Assembly (NCBI GenBank): GCA_964592335.1
Contig: CAZQEU010000003.1
Span: forward strand, 1-45,873
Source of the DNA: CAZKUB01 sp964592335
GTDB taxonomy: Archaea > Thermoplasmatota > E2 > DHVEG-1
Length of the DNA: 45,873 bases
Reading direction: 5' to 3'
Shown here piece by piece: positions 35,698 through 43,012 of this stretch; the stretch's first letter is position 1; every line of letters begins with the position of its first letter. Under the pieces are notes generated by a model, which was not told the origin of the DNA, made no database searches, and worked only from the letters and a program-made list of their open reading frames with translations. Made by a program: the position numbers and the translations under genes.

Positions 35698-36234
35698 ATG
35701 GCAAAAGTAAAAGTATTTAGATGCAGAATATGCGGAGATCCATACATTGGACTTGAAGCACCAACTAGATGTCCATTTTGTGGTGCAGAACATAGATTTT
35801 TTGTAGAAGCACAAAACTGGGATCCAAATGAGTTCAACGTAGAATTAAGCGATCTTTCACGAAAAAACCTAGAAGCTGCATTAAAACTTGAACTAGGTAA
35901 CGCAGCTTTTTATGACTGTGCAAAAAATGCTGCTGAAAAAGCAGGTGATCACTATAGTATTGCAGAATTCAAAAATCTTATGAAAGTAGAAAAAGAACAT
36001 GCATCTGCGATTTCAAAGTTCTTAAAAATATCTAAAAAAGAACTTGAAAAAGAACAATGCAATGCTGATGCACAAGCAAATACAAAAGAAGGATTTGAAC
36101 GAGAAGACAGAGCAATAAAATCTTATGCAAAATTCAGAGATGAAGCAGTAGAACCAAGATTAAAAGAGTTTTTTGGAGCACTTGTAGAAATTGAAACAGA
36201 TCATCTTGACCTGCATAAAGAAAATATGAAATAA
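35698..36234 (+). CDS. Reverse rubrerythrin (N-terminal rubredoxin-like, C-terminal diiron domain)
   Basis: Peroxide-scavenging protein with domains in reverse order from classic rubrerythrin: a rubredoxin-like knuckle pair at about 7-27 (CRICGDPYIGLEAPTRCPFC), then a ferritin-like four-helix bundle with diiron residues (ALKLELGNAAFY, KVEKEHAS and VEIETDHLDLH). Start: ATG at 35698 with GGAG 9 bases upstream; a TTG at 35689 in the same frame is possible but too close to that site. 178 residues. It lies 18 bases after the peroxiredoxin in the same run of genes. Confidence 0.9.
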   Translation: MAKVKVFRCRICGDPYIGLEAPTRCPFCGAEHRFFVEAQNWDPNEFNVELSDLSRKNLEAALKLELGNAAFYDCAKNAAEKAGDHYSIAEFKNLMKVEKEHASAISKFLKISKKELEKEQCNADAQANTKEGFEREDRAIKSYAKFRDEAVEPRLKEFFGALVEIETDHLDLHKENMK

Positions 36235-36245
36235 AGGAGAAAAAA

Positions 36246-36650
36246 ATGATTGGAAAACCAAATGAAGAAGAATTAGATGCAATTTTAGAAACCTTGCCCC
36301 TCGAGTTTTCAGTACTTGATAAAGATGATAAGGTTCTAGCATGGAACAAACACGAAACCCGAATCTTTAAAAGACCTGAGGGGGCACTTGGAAGAAATGT
36401 GAGAAATTGTCATCCACCAAAGAGTCTTTCAAAAGTAGAACAAATCATAACAGAAATGAAAGCTGGAAAAAGAGACAGCGCACAGTTCTACATAGACTTG
36501 CCAATAGGAAAAAACAAAGAAAAAAACAAGGTACTCATCCAATATTTTGCACTAAGAAACAAAAAAGGAGAATACATGGGCTGTCTGGAGGCATCACAAA
36601 ATATTACACCAATTCAAAACATTAAAGGACAAAAAAGATTACTGGACTAA
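36246..36650 (+). CDS. Stand-alone PAS domain protein (DUF438 C-terminal type)
   Basis: A single PAS fold (EILETLPLEFSVLDKDDKVLAWN-like opening) with the segment GRNVRNCHPPKSLSKVEQI and the ending YFALRNKKGEYMGCLEASQNITPI, as in the PAS part of DUF438/hemerythrin-PAS proteins. No kinase, cyclase or DNA-binding domain is attached; 134 residues. The Cys-His pair in NCHPPKS is conserved in that group and could bind heme, metal or flavin. Start: ATG at 36246 after AAAGGAG. Between two ferritin-like genes (11 and 23 bases apart), so it probably senses oxygen or redox state or serves as a small redox carrier in this operon. Confidence 0.8.
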   Translation: MIGKPNEEELDAILETLPLEFSVLDKDDKVLAWNKHETRIFKRPEGALGRNVRNCHPPKSLSKVEQIITEMKAGKRDSAQFYIDLPIGKNKEKNKVLIQYFALRNKKGEYMGCLEASQNITPIQNIKGQKRLLD

Positions 36651-36673
36651 AAAAATATGTGGGAGGTAAAAAG

Positions 36674-37165
36674 ATGGATTTAAATCATTATGATGTAGAC
36701 AAACTATTACTAACTGCTATGAAAAGCGAGGTGGAAAGCAAAGAATTATATCTAAAACTTGCTGAAAAAACACAAAATGGTCTTCTGCAGGATAAACTAA
36801 GGTTTCTTGCAGATGAAGAAGAAAAACACAGGCTTTTCATAGAAGACATATATAAAAACCATTTTCCAGATAAATCCCTGAAGATGCCAGAGAAATCAGC
36901 GGTACCAATGCCAAAAATCAAGTTTACTGAAGAGACGGCTTTAAGTAAAATACTCAAACAGGCAATGAAAGCAGAACAAGCAGCTAGTGATTTTTATAAA
37001 TCACTAGCACAGCGTTTTGAAAACCAATCAAAAATCTACAACACTCTAATGTATTTTGCAGACATGGAGATAGGACATCTGAAAATACTTGAAATGGAAA
37101 AAAACAGTATGCAAAGATATGAAGAAGACGAGGTTTACTGGCCTATGATACATGTAGGCCCATAA
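36674..37165 (+). CDS. Ferritin-like/rubrerythrin-family diiron protein without rubredoxin domain
   Basis: A helical bundle of 163 residues with two halves, each with a diiron-type pair: MKSEVESKELYLKLAEK...LADEEEKHRLF and MKAEQAASDFYKSLAQR...FADMEIGHLKIL. No Cys motifs, so it lacks an internal rubredoxin centre. It resembles the rubrerythrin/DUF2202-like proteins of anaerobes and may store iron or reduce peroxide with a separate electron donor. Start: ATG at 36674, five bases after GGGAGGT; the GTG at 36659 overlaps that site and is rejected. Confidence 0.88.
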   Translation: MDLNHYDVDKLLLTAMKSEVESKELYLKLAEKTQNGLLQDKLRFLADEEEKHRLFIEDIYKNHFPDKSLKMPEKSAVPMPKIKFTEETALSKILKQAMKAEQAASDFYKSLAQRFENQSKIYNTLMYFADMEIGHLKILEMEKNSMQRYEEDEVYWPMIHVGP

Positions 37166-37194
37166 AATTTAGAATAAATTTAGGAGGAAAAAAT

Positions 37195-37770
37195 ATGAAA
37201 GATTTAAAAGGAACACAAACAGAAAAAAATTTACTTGCCGCATTTGCAGGTGAGTCTCAGGCTAGAAACAGATACAAGTTTTTTGCAAGCAAAGCAAAAA
37301 AAGAAGGATATGAACAAATCGCGAATCTATTTTTAGAAACAGCAAGAAATGAAAAAGAACATGGGGAAGTATTCTTCAAACACCTTCAAGGTGGAATGGT
37401 TGAAATTCAAGCTTCTTATCCAGCAGGGGTAATAGGAACCACTGAAGAAAACCTACTAGCCGCTGCAGAAGGAGAAAAAGAAGAATGGGGAACACTTTAT
37501 CCTGATTTTGCAAAAACTGCAGAAGAAGAAGGATTTCCTGAGATTGCAGAAAGTTTCAATCAAATCGCAAAAGTAGAAGCATATCATGAGAAAAGATACA
37601 GAAAACTACTCGAAAATGTAAAGAAAAACAAGGTCTTTAAAAAAGAAAAAGTAGTCAAGTGGAAATGTGACAACTGCGGATATGTTCACGAAGGAACAGA
37701 AGCACCAAAGGTTTGTCCAGCATGTAAGCATCCTCAGAGTTATTATGAAGTTTGGACAGAGCCATATTAA
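37195..37770 (+). CDS. rbr: Rubrerythrin
   Basis: NADH-linked peroxide reductase of anaerobes. The diiron four-helix domain has NLLAAFAGESQARNRYKFFA, ARNEKEHGEVFFKHL, LLAAAEGEKEEW and IAKVEAYHEKRYRKLL; the C-terminal rubredoxin-like domain has KCDNCGYVHEG...CPACKHPQSYYE. 191 residues, exactly the common size. Start: ATG at 37195 after TAGGAGGAAAAAAT. Same strand, 29 bases after the ferritin-like gene. Confidence 0.96.
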   Translation: MKDLKGTQTEKNLLAAFAGESQARNRYKFFASKAKKEGYEQIANLFLETARNEKEHGEVFFKHLQGGMVEIQASYPAGVIGTTEENLLAAAEGEKEEWGTLYPDFAKTAEEEGFPEIAESFNQIAKVEAYHEKRYRKLLENVKKNKVFKKEKVVKWKCDNCGYVHEGTEAPKVCPACKHPQSYYEVWTEPY

Positions 37771-37792
37771 AATACCAGGAGGTAAAAAATAA

Positions 37793-38170
37793 ATGGCAAA
37801 ATTAAGAGAAATATATAAATGTGAAATATGTGGAAACATTGTAGAAGTCCTACATGAAGGAGTAGGTGAGCTGGTCTGCTGCGATGAAGAAATGAAACTA
37901 ATGCAAGCAAAAACAGAGGATTCAAGCAAAGAAAAACATGTTCCATATATTGAAAAAACAGATAAAGGTGTTCTAGTTAAAATCGGGCAAAACCAGGATC
38001 ATCCGATGGAGGAGAAACACTATATTGAATGGATTCAGATAATAGCGGATGGAAAATCCTATCGACAGTTTCTGAAACCAGGTGACAAGCCACAGGCGTT
38101 ATTTCACATAAATGCAGAAGAAATAACGGCACGTGAATATTGTAATGTTCATGGCCTATGGAAATCATAA
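37793..38170 (+). CDS. dfx: Desulfoferrodoxin (2Fe superoxide reductase)
   Basis: Reduces superoxide to peroxide without making O2. The N-terminal desulforedoxin centre is complete (C10, C13, C29, C30). The superoxide reductase site has E47-K48-H49, H70, H76, C117 and H120 in the usual positions, so it is a class I enzyme with both irons. 125 residues, normal. Start: ATG at 37793 with AGGAGGT upstream, 22 bases after rubrerythrin. Rubredoxin from the operon would be its reductant and rubrerythrin or peroxiredoxin would remove the peroxide. Confidence 0.96.
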   Translation: MAKLREIYKCEICGNIVEVLHEGVGELVCCDEEMKLMQAKTEDSSKEKHVPYIEKTDKGVLVKIGQNQDHPMEEKHYIEWIQIIADGKSYRQFLKPGDKPQALFHINAEEITAREYCNVHGLWKS

Positions 38171-38198
38171 CTGATTTCCAATTTTCTTTTTATCAGAA

Positions 38199-38558
38199 AT
38201 GATTGAAATGGTTGAAACTCGATTTAATCTCAAACATAAAAAAGTCCTTGATAAATTCTTATTAGATATACCATTTGTAAAAGAAGGAAAAATGTATGGT
38301 CATCCAGCCTATTACATTGGTGGCAAATTATTTGCATCACTTTATATGGATGGTGTCTGTCTAAAAATACCTGAAAAAAGGGTTAAAGAACTCATAAAAA
38401 AAGAAGGTATAATTCCTTTTGAGCCTATGGGAAGAAAAATGAGAGAATGGGTGTTAATAATTAGAAAAAACTCAGACGAATACTTAAAGGATAAAAAAAT
38501 CTTTGAAGAATCAGCTTTTTTTGTAAGTAAAATCGCAGGAATTAATTTAGAAAAATAA
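38199..38558 (+). CDS. TfoX N-terminal-like small protein
   Basis: 119 residues resembling the TfoX/Sxy N-terminal or YjbR-like fold: GKMYGHPAYYIGGKLFASLYMDGVCLKIPEKR and PFEPMGRKMREWVLI. In bacteria this fold is found alone or in competence regulators; in archaea its role is unknown. Start: ATG at 38199 with no clear ribosome site; an ATG at 38208 is an alternative. It follows desulfoferrodoxin after 28 bases and precedes sufC by 16 bases, so it is probably within the same transcript. Confidence 0.75.
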   Translation: MIEMVETRFNLKHKKVLDKFLLDIPFVKEGKMYGHPAYYIGGKLFASLYMDGVCLKIPEKRVKELIKKEGIIPFEPMGRKMREWVLIIRKNSDEYLKDKKIFEESAFFVSKIAGINLEK

Positions 38559-38574
38559 AAAATGGAGAAACTTT

Positions 38575-39312
38575 ATGGGAATACTTGAAATCAAAAATTT
38601 GAGTTTAAGAATCGATGGAAAACAAATTTTATCAGATATAAACATGGATATCTGGAAAGGTCATGTCCATGCGATTGTAGGGCCCAATGGCGCGGGTAAA
38701 TCAACTCTTGCCTCAACAGTTATGGGTCTGGAAGGTTATCATGATACAGAGGGTAAGATATTTTTCGAAGGTAAAGATATCACCAATATGAGTAGTGACA
38801 AACGTGCTAGGCTTGGGATTACTTTTGGCTGGCAGGAGCCAGCACGATATGAGGGTCTTAGTGTCTCTGATTTTGTGCTTTCTTCTAAAAAAGACAAAAA
38901 CCTGAAAACAGCGGAAAAAGCTCTTAAAAGAGTTGGTTTAAAACCCCAGGATTATCTTAATAGAGCAGTTGATAAGACACTGTCTGGAGGGGAGCGTAAA
39001 AAAATAGAGCTTGCAAGTATTCTTGCTATGGATCCTAGTCTAATTATGCTAGATGAGCCTGACAGTGGGATTGATGTTTCAACTCTTGAAAAAATGTTTG
39101 AAGTGATAAAAGAACTCAAGAAAAAAGGTACAACAGTGGTTCTTATTACTCATAGTCTAGCGGTTCTAAGACAAGCAGAACATGCTTTTCTTATGTGTCA
39201 TGGAGAAATAATTCAGAAGGCTGTATCTGGGAAGATTATTCCTTATTTTGAAAACAAATGTATCCCATGTCCACATAAAAACGAGCCTGATGATGTGGTG
39301 ATGCTTGAATGA
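38575..39312 (+). CDS. sufC: SufC, Fe-S cluster assembly ATPase
   Basis: ABC-type ATPase that drives SufB during Fe-S cluster assembly. Walker A GPNGAGKST at about 36-44, signature LSGGERKK near 137, Walker B LIMLDEPDSGIDV (the SufC-specific DSGID D-loop), H-loop ITHS. 245 residues, typical. Start: ATG at 38575 after ATGGAGAAACTTT. Its TGA overlaps the sufB ATG (ATGA). Placed directly behind the oxygen-defence genes, it suits repair of oxidised clusters. Confidence 0.96.
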   Translation: MGILEIKNLSLRIDGKQILSDINMDIWKGHVHAIVGPNGAGKSTLASTVMGLEGYHDTEGKIFFEGKDITNMSSDKRARLGITFGWQEPARYEGLSVSDFVLSSKKDKNLKTAEKALKRVGLKPQDYLNRAVDKTLSGGERKKIELASILAMDPSLIMLDEPDSGIDVSTLEKMFEVIKELKKKGTTVVLITHSLAVLRQAEHAFLMCHGEIIQKAVSGKIIPYFENKCIPCPHKNEPDDVVMLE

Positions 39313-40247
39313 ATAAAAAAGTTTTTTCTACAAAAGATCTTTCAAAAGCAGCAGAATTAAATCATAAAGACGTGGAAAAAAAAGATATCGCAAGGCTTTT
39401 TATTCATCATCACAAAGTTGTAGGATCAAATCTAGTACCAGGCCTTAAGATTAAAACAACTGAGCAGAAAGATGGAATTAAAATAGATATGACCCTAAAG
39501 AAGGGTACAAAAATCAAAAAACCTGTTCAAATGTGTTTTGGAATGATACCTAAAAATGGTATACAGCATATAATAATAGATGCTAGAATAGAAGAAAACT
39601 CAAGTATTGATCTAATCGCACATTGTACTTTTCCAAACGCAGAAAAAGTAGAGCATTTAATGGATGCAGAAATTTCTATTGGAAAAAATGCTAGCTATAC
39701 ATATTTTGAACGCCACATACATGGTGACAAAGGCGGTATAAAAGTAGTTCCCAAGGCAAAGATAAAACTTGCTGAGAATGCAAAATTTAAAACAGAGTTT
39801 GAACTGCTTAAAGGTAGAGTTGGTATAATTGATATCGACTATGAAGTTGATTGTGATAAAAAAAGTGTTCTGGAGATGATGGCCAGGATAAATGGTAAAA
39901 AAGATGATATAATAAAAATACGAGAGACAGGACACTTAAAAGGCGATTACTCCAGAGGAGTCCTCACAAGCCGAGTTGCTGCAAGAGACAGGACAAAAGC
40001 AGAAATTTACAGCAAACTAACAGCTAGTGGAAGCTATGCACGAGGTCATGTGGACTGCAAAGAATTCGTCCAAGATAAGGGAGTGGTATCTGCAGTACCT
40101 ATTGTTGAAGTAAGTAACCCCAAAGCACATATAACTCATGAAGCAAGCCTTGGTAGTGTAGATTCGAAACAACTTCAGACACTGATGGCGAGGGGTCTAT
40201 CTGAGGATGATGCAACTGATCTAATAATAAAAGGTCTTTTATCATGA
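39309..40247 (+). CDS. sufB: SufB/SufD-family scaffold protein, short archaeal form
   Basis: Scaffold partner of SufC. The beta-helix core runs from about 50 to 240 and the family C-terminus is clear: KAEIYSKLTASGSYARGHVDC, VSAVPIVEVSNPKAHITHEAS and LMARGLSEDDATDLIIKGLL. At 312 residues it lacks the long N-terminal region of bacterial SufB (about 470), as is common in archaeal two-gene SufCB systems. It overlaps sufC by 4 bases and the nitroreductase start by 4 bases. Confidence 0.93.
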   Translation: MNKKVFSTKDLSKAAELNHKDVEKKDIARLFIHHHKVVGSNLVPGLKIKTTEQKDGIKIDMTLKKGTKIKKPVQMCFGMIPKNGIQHIIIDARIEENSSIDLIAHCTFPNAEKVEHLMDAEISIGKNASYTYFERHIHGDKGGIKVVPKAKIKLAENAKFKTEFELLKGRVGIIDIDYEVDCDKKSVLEMMARINGKKDDIIKIRETGHLKGDYSRGVLTSRVAARDRTKAEIYSKLTASGSYARGHVDCKEFVQDKGVVSAVPIVEVSNPKAHITHEASLGSVDSKQLQTLMARGLSEDDATDLIIKGLLS

Positions 40248-40813
40248 ATGTAAAAGAAGCAATAAAAAATCGTAGAGCCTATCGCTCACTTGAACCTGTA
40301 AAAATTACTAAAGAGCTAATAACTGATTTAGCAAAATGTGCACAAATCAGCGCATCATGTTTTAACAAGCAACCCTGGCAGTATGTATTTGTTTATGAAA
40401 AAGAAAAACTACGTGAGATGCATGAGGCACTTAGCAAAGGTAATGAATGGGCAAAAAAAGCATCAATGATAATCGTAGTTCTCGGGAGAAAAGATGATGA
40501 CTGCGTGATTTATGATAGAATATACTATCGTTTTGACATTGGAATGGCCACTGCTCAGATGATTCTTCGAGCAACAGAGCTTGGTCTTATCGCCCATCCC
40601 ATCGCAGGTTACAGCCCCAAAAAAACAAGAGAAATACTTTCTATTCCTGAGGATTTGAATGTTATCGCGCTTGTAATTGTTGGCAAGCATTCTGAAAAAA
40701 CAAATCCGATTCTTTCAGATAAACAAGTTGAAGCAGAAAAAATTAGGCCTGAAAGAAAGAAAATAAATGATTTTTTATTTCATAATAAATATGGAGAGAA
40801 AAATAAATGGTAG
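40244..40813 (+). CDS. Nitroreductase-family FMN oxidoreductase
   Basis: FMN-dependent NAD(P)H oxidoreductase. Opening motif VKEAIKNRRAYRSLEPVKIT, FMN-contact segment ISASCFNKQPWQYVFV, then DIGMATAQMILRATELGLIAHPIAGYSPKKTREILSI and VIALVIVGKHSEK. 189 residues, a short-form family member. Substrate unknown. Translationally coupled to sufB (ATGA overlap at 40244-40247) and overlapping the next gene by 7 bases, which ties it to Fe-S or redox homeostasis. Confidence 0.93.
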   Translation: MNVKEAIKNRRAYRSLEPVKITKELITDLAKCAQISASCFNKQPWQYVFVYEKEKLREMHEALSKGNEWAKKASMIIVVLGRKDDDCVIYDRIYYRFDIGMATAQMILRATELGLIAHPIAGYSPKKTREILSIPEDLNVIALVIVGKHSEKTNPILSDKQVEAEKIRPERKKINDFLFHNKYGEKNKW

Positions 40814-41088
40814 AACTACAGCATGTAGGAGGAAAAGACAAAGGAAAAATTTTTTTGTATGCACTTAGTACCTGTGTATGGTGTAAAAAAACCAAGCAGC
40901 TACTTGAAGATTTAGGTGTCAAATATTCATATGTTTTTATGGATAAACTTGAGAGTGAGGATAAAGATGAGCAGATGAAAAAACTTGAGAAGTGGAATCC
41001 TCGATGTAGCTTTCCAACACTTGTTATACATGATGAAAAGTGTATAGTTGGTTTTAAAGAAGATGAAATCTTAAATGAGTTGGAATAA
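40807..41088 (+). CDS. Glutaredoxin-like protein (CxxC)
   Basis: Thioredoxin-fold dithiol carrier of 93 residues: beta strand KIFLYALS, active site TCVWCKKTKQLLEDLGV, the cis-Pro loop CSFPTLVI and ending CIVGFKEDEILNELE. Extra Cys residues near the cis-Pro and C-terminal regions. Start: ATG at 40807 after GGAGAGAAAAATA inside the nitroreductase end. Paired with the FTR catalytic subunit, whose frame overlaps its end. Confidence 0.92.
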   Translation: MVELQHVGGKDKGKIFLYALSTCVWCKKTKQLLEDLGVKYSYVFMDKLESEDKDEQMKKLEKWNPRCSFPTLVIHDEKCIVGFKEDEILNELE

Positions 41089-41431
41089 AATGGATGAAAT
41101 TTCAGAAGAAAAAATAAATTCTGTCTATGAAAGACTTGATACATATGCAGAATCAAAGGGTTACCATCTCAATCCGGATATTGATTTTACAAAGGAACTA
41201 ATTAAAGGTCTACTTGTAAACCAAGATAGATATGGATACTGGGCATGTCCATGCAGGCTTGCATCAGGAAAAAGAGAGAAGGACAAAGACATTATTTGTC
41301 CCTGTGATTACAGGGATCCTGATTTAAAAGAATATGGTGCATGTTATTGTGCCCTTTATGTTTCTCAGGAAATTAAAGATGGTAAGAAAAAAGCTGAGCC
41401 TGTTCCTGAGAGAAGACCAAAACAAAAATAG
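41075..41431 (+). CDS. ftrB: Ferredoxin:thioredoxin reductase catalytic subunit homologue
   Basis: Carries the FTR signature: YWACPCRLASGKREKDKDIICPCDYRDPDLKEYGACYCALYV (given here as motif CPCR, CPCDYR, CYC). These Cys build the 4Fe-4S cluster and adjacent redox disulfide that pass ferredoxin electrons to a thiol protein. About 113-118 residues. Start: ATG at 41075 overlaps the glutaredoxin gene by 14 bases; an ATG at 41090 right after the glutaredoxin stop is an equally good choice. Inferred: it reduces the neighbouring glutaredoxin, which then serves peroxiredoxin or protein thiols. Confidence 0.92.
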   Translation: MSWNKMDEISEEKINSVYERLDTYAESKGYHLNPDIDFTKELIKGLLVNQDRYGYWACPCRLASGKREKDKDIICPCDYRDPDLKEYGACYCALYVSQEIKDGKKKAEPVPERRPKQK

Positions 41432-41443
41432 AAGAAAGTCTGT

Positions 41444-42223
41444 TTAATTATATTTATATCTGCGACTGGGTCTAATCCATGTATTTATTATTTGAGTATC
41501 ATCATCATTGATTATATCAAGTGGATGTACAAAGGAATACGCTTCATCGCTATGATCTGAGCAATCTTTTTCCCAACCATTTACATCAACATCTATGCCT
41601 TCGCCATAGATATATCCGCCTTCGGGTTCTTTCTTTGGAAAAGAGTTATTACAATTATAATATGATGCCCAGGGTAGCTCTGAGCAATACCATTCATCTG
41701 CATTGTGATCTGTTGTATCTTCTGGATTAAAGTTTTTATCTCCTCTGTCAAATCTGAAATCAAATCTTTTTCCTACTTGAACTTTTGCAAAATCTGCTGC
41801 GTTTTGTTTTTGCTCGGATGTTGCGTTTACTCTTACAATGGTTATACCATCATATCCCCAAGAATAAGTTATTGATAAAAAAGCAAGGCTTACTCCAAAT
41901 TTAGATAAACTATAGCCTATAACATGATAATAAGAGTTTACAAATGAATAACGATTTCTTGAAGAATTATATCCTGTAAAAATCCTGCAGTGACCATATT
42001 GACTTTCTTTTCCAGGTAGTGAAATAAGTATATCTCCTGCTTCCATATTATCTATAAGCTCTGATAGGGGACATAGATTTTTTATGTTTTCAATCTTTTT
42101 TGTTTGTATCTCTCTGATTGGTTTTGCAGGAATAATATTTGGTAAAATGGCTGTTAATACTATCATTAGAATAAGAACTGTGGTACATATCTTTGCTTTC
42201 AAATGTATAAAAGTGTTTTTCAT
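41444..42223 (-). CDS. Exported YiiX-like permuted papain-fold hydrolase
   Basis: Resembles the YiiX/YebB group of the NlpC/P60 superfamily: AGDILISLPGK opening, the His in GHCRIFTGYN, and a later WYCSELPWASYYN with the probable catalytic Cys, i.e. the permuted His-then-Cys order. An N-terminal hydrophobic stretch at about 10-32 (ICTTVLILMIVLTAILPNIIPA) acts as signal or anchor. 259 residues. It may cleave amide or ester bonds in surface polymers or lipids; substrate unknown. Start: ATG at 42223 with a TATA-like stretch (complement of 42241-42262) upstream. It converges with the FTR gene, 12 bases away. Confidence 0.82.
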   Translation of the reverse strand: MKNTFIHLKAKICTTVLILMIVLTAILPNIIPAKPIREIQTKKIENIKNLCPLSELIDNMEAGDILISLPGKESQYGHCRIFTGYNSSRNRYSFVNSYYHVIGYSLSKFGVSLAFLSITYSWGYDGITIVRVNATSEQKQNAADFAKVQVGKRFDFRFDRGDKNFNPEDTTDHNADEWYCSELPWASYYNCNNSFPKKEPEGGYIYGEGIDVDVNGWEKDCSDHSDEAYSFVHPLDIINDDDTQIINTWIRPSRRYKYN

Positions 42224-42288
42224 ATTTTGCTCTCAATAAAATTATATATAGCAAAATATATAAATGTTGTCCATAAATACTATTTTTT

Positions 42289-42474
42289 TTATCCTGATCT
42301 ACCATCATCGCATGGCTCATCAACTCTCATAGGACGAGCATGCTCTGCATGAGCGGGTTGAGTACAAACATCTAAAGGAAGCTGTTTCATCTTCTCCCCA
42401 CAACACTCAGGTTTTTCCTCTCCTTTAACCTCAATAGTTTTACCACATTCTTCACATTTATATTTTCTAATCAT
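42289..42474 (-). CDS. Conserved small zinc-ribbon-like protein (61 aa)
   Basis: Compact protein with two Cys pairs (YKCEECG at about 5-11 and PECCGE near 23-28), then LPLDVCTQPAHAEHARPM and an acidic Cys-containing end DEPCDDGR. The first half resembles the desulforedoxin-like knuckle (CxxC...CC). I believe similar peptides occur in methanogens, but function is unknown. Start: ATG at 42474 after AAGGTGG. It lies 17 bases downstream of the hemerythrin gene on the same strand, suggesting a joint role in metal or oxygen handling. Confidence 0.82.
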   Translation of the reverse strand: MIRKYKCEECGKTIEVKGEEKPECCGEKMKQLPLDVCTQPAHAEHARPMRVDEPCDDGRSG

Positions 42475-42491
42475 ACAAAACCACCTTTTTT

Positions 42492-42968
42492 TTAAACCAA
42501 CTCATTTATCTTTGCAATAATATGTCTTTTATCCTCAGAAGAAAGCGCTTCCTCAAGCTTGGGATAAACCTTTTCTTCTTCAAACTCTCTATGTTTTATA
42601 AGAAACTCTTTGAAACTATAGACATCAGAAAGCATCTTTTTTTTACGTACCGCCTCACGCCAATTATTCAAGGTATTTACAATATAATTATGCTGTTCGG
42701 TAAGCTCAGGAAGCATTTTATATCCCTGGCTAACATCTTTTGGACTGTAATCTGTAAAAATTGCTTTTTCTTCAGTAAAAATATGTTTTTCAAGCTCCCA
42801 CTCAAATTTTGTAAAAGCCTTTTTCATCTCTTCAAAACTACCTTTGTTTTTTTCATCTAAATCATTTATGAGATCCTCTATTTTACAATGATCCTTTATC
42901 ATCAACGATAAAATACTTATATCTTCGTCTATAATAATTCCTCCCAATAGCAATAGTAATAAAGTCAT
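42492..42968 (-). CDS. Hemerythrin (HHE) domain protein
   Basis: Four-helix HHE protein that binds a diiron site and O2 or NO: SLMIKDHCKIEDLIND, WELEKHIFTEEKAIF, LTEQHNYIVNTLNNW and LIKHREFEEEKVYPKLE carry the expected His/Glu ligands. The open frame starts at ATG 42968, but its first 12 residues are poly-Leu and include a strong GGGAGG (complement of 42940-42945). No ATG, GTG or TTG follows at normal spacing; an ATA at 42932 is 7 bases after it and would give (M)DEDISILSLMIKDH. The start is therefore uncertain (42968, ATA 42932, or 42902). Confidence 0.85.
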   Translation of the reverse strand: MTLLLLLLGGIIIDEDISILSLMIKDHCKIEDLINDLDEKNKGSFEEMKKAFTKFEWELEKHIFTEEKAIFTDYSPKDVSQGYKMLPELTEQHNYIVNTLNNWREAVRKKKMLSDVYSFKEFLIKHREFEEEKVYPKLEEALSSEDKRHIIAKINELV

Positions 42969-43012
42969 CTGTTTTATATCTTACCTAGCAAAATAATCTT
43001 TGGAGGAAAAAA

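Noticed and set aside
40743..41156. 137-residue minus-strand ORF opposite glutaredoxin/FTR
   Set aside because: Ser/Phe-rich shadow of two well-supported plus-strand genes.
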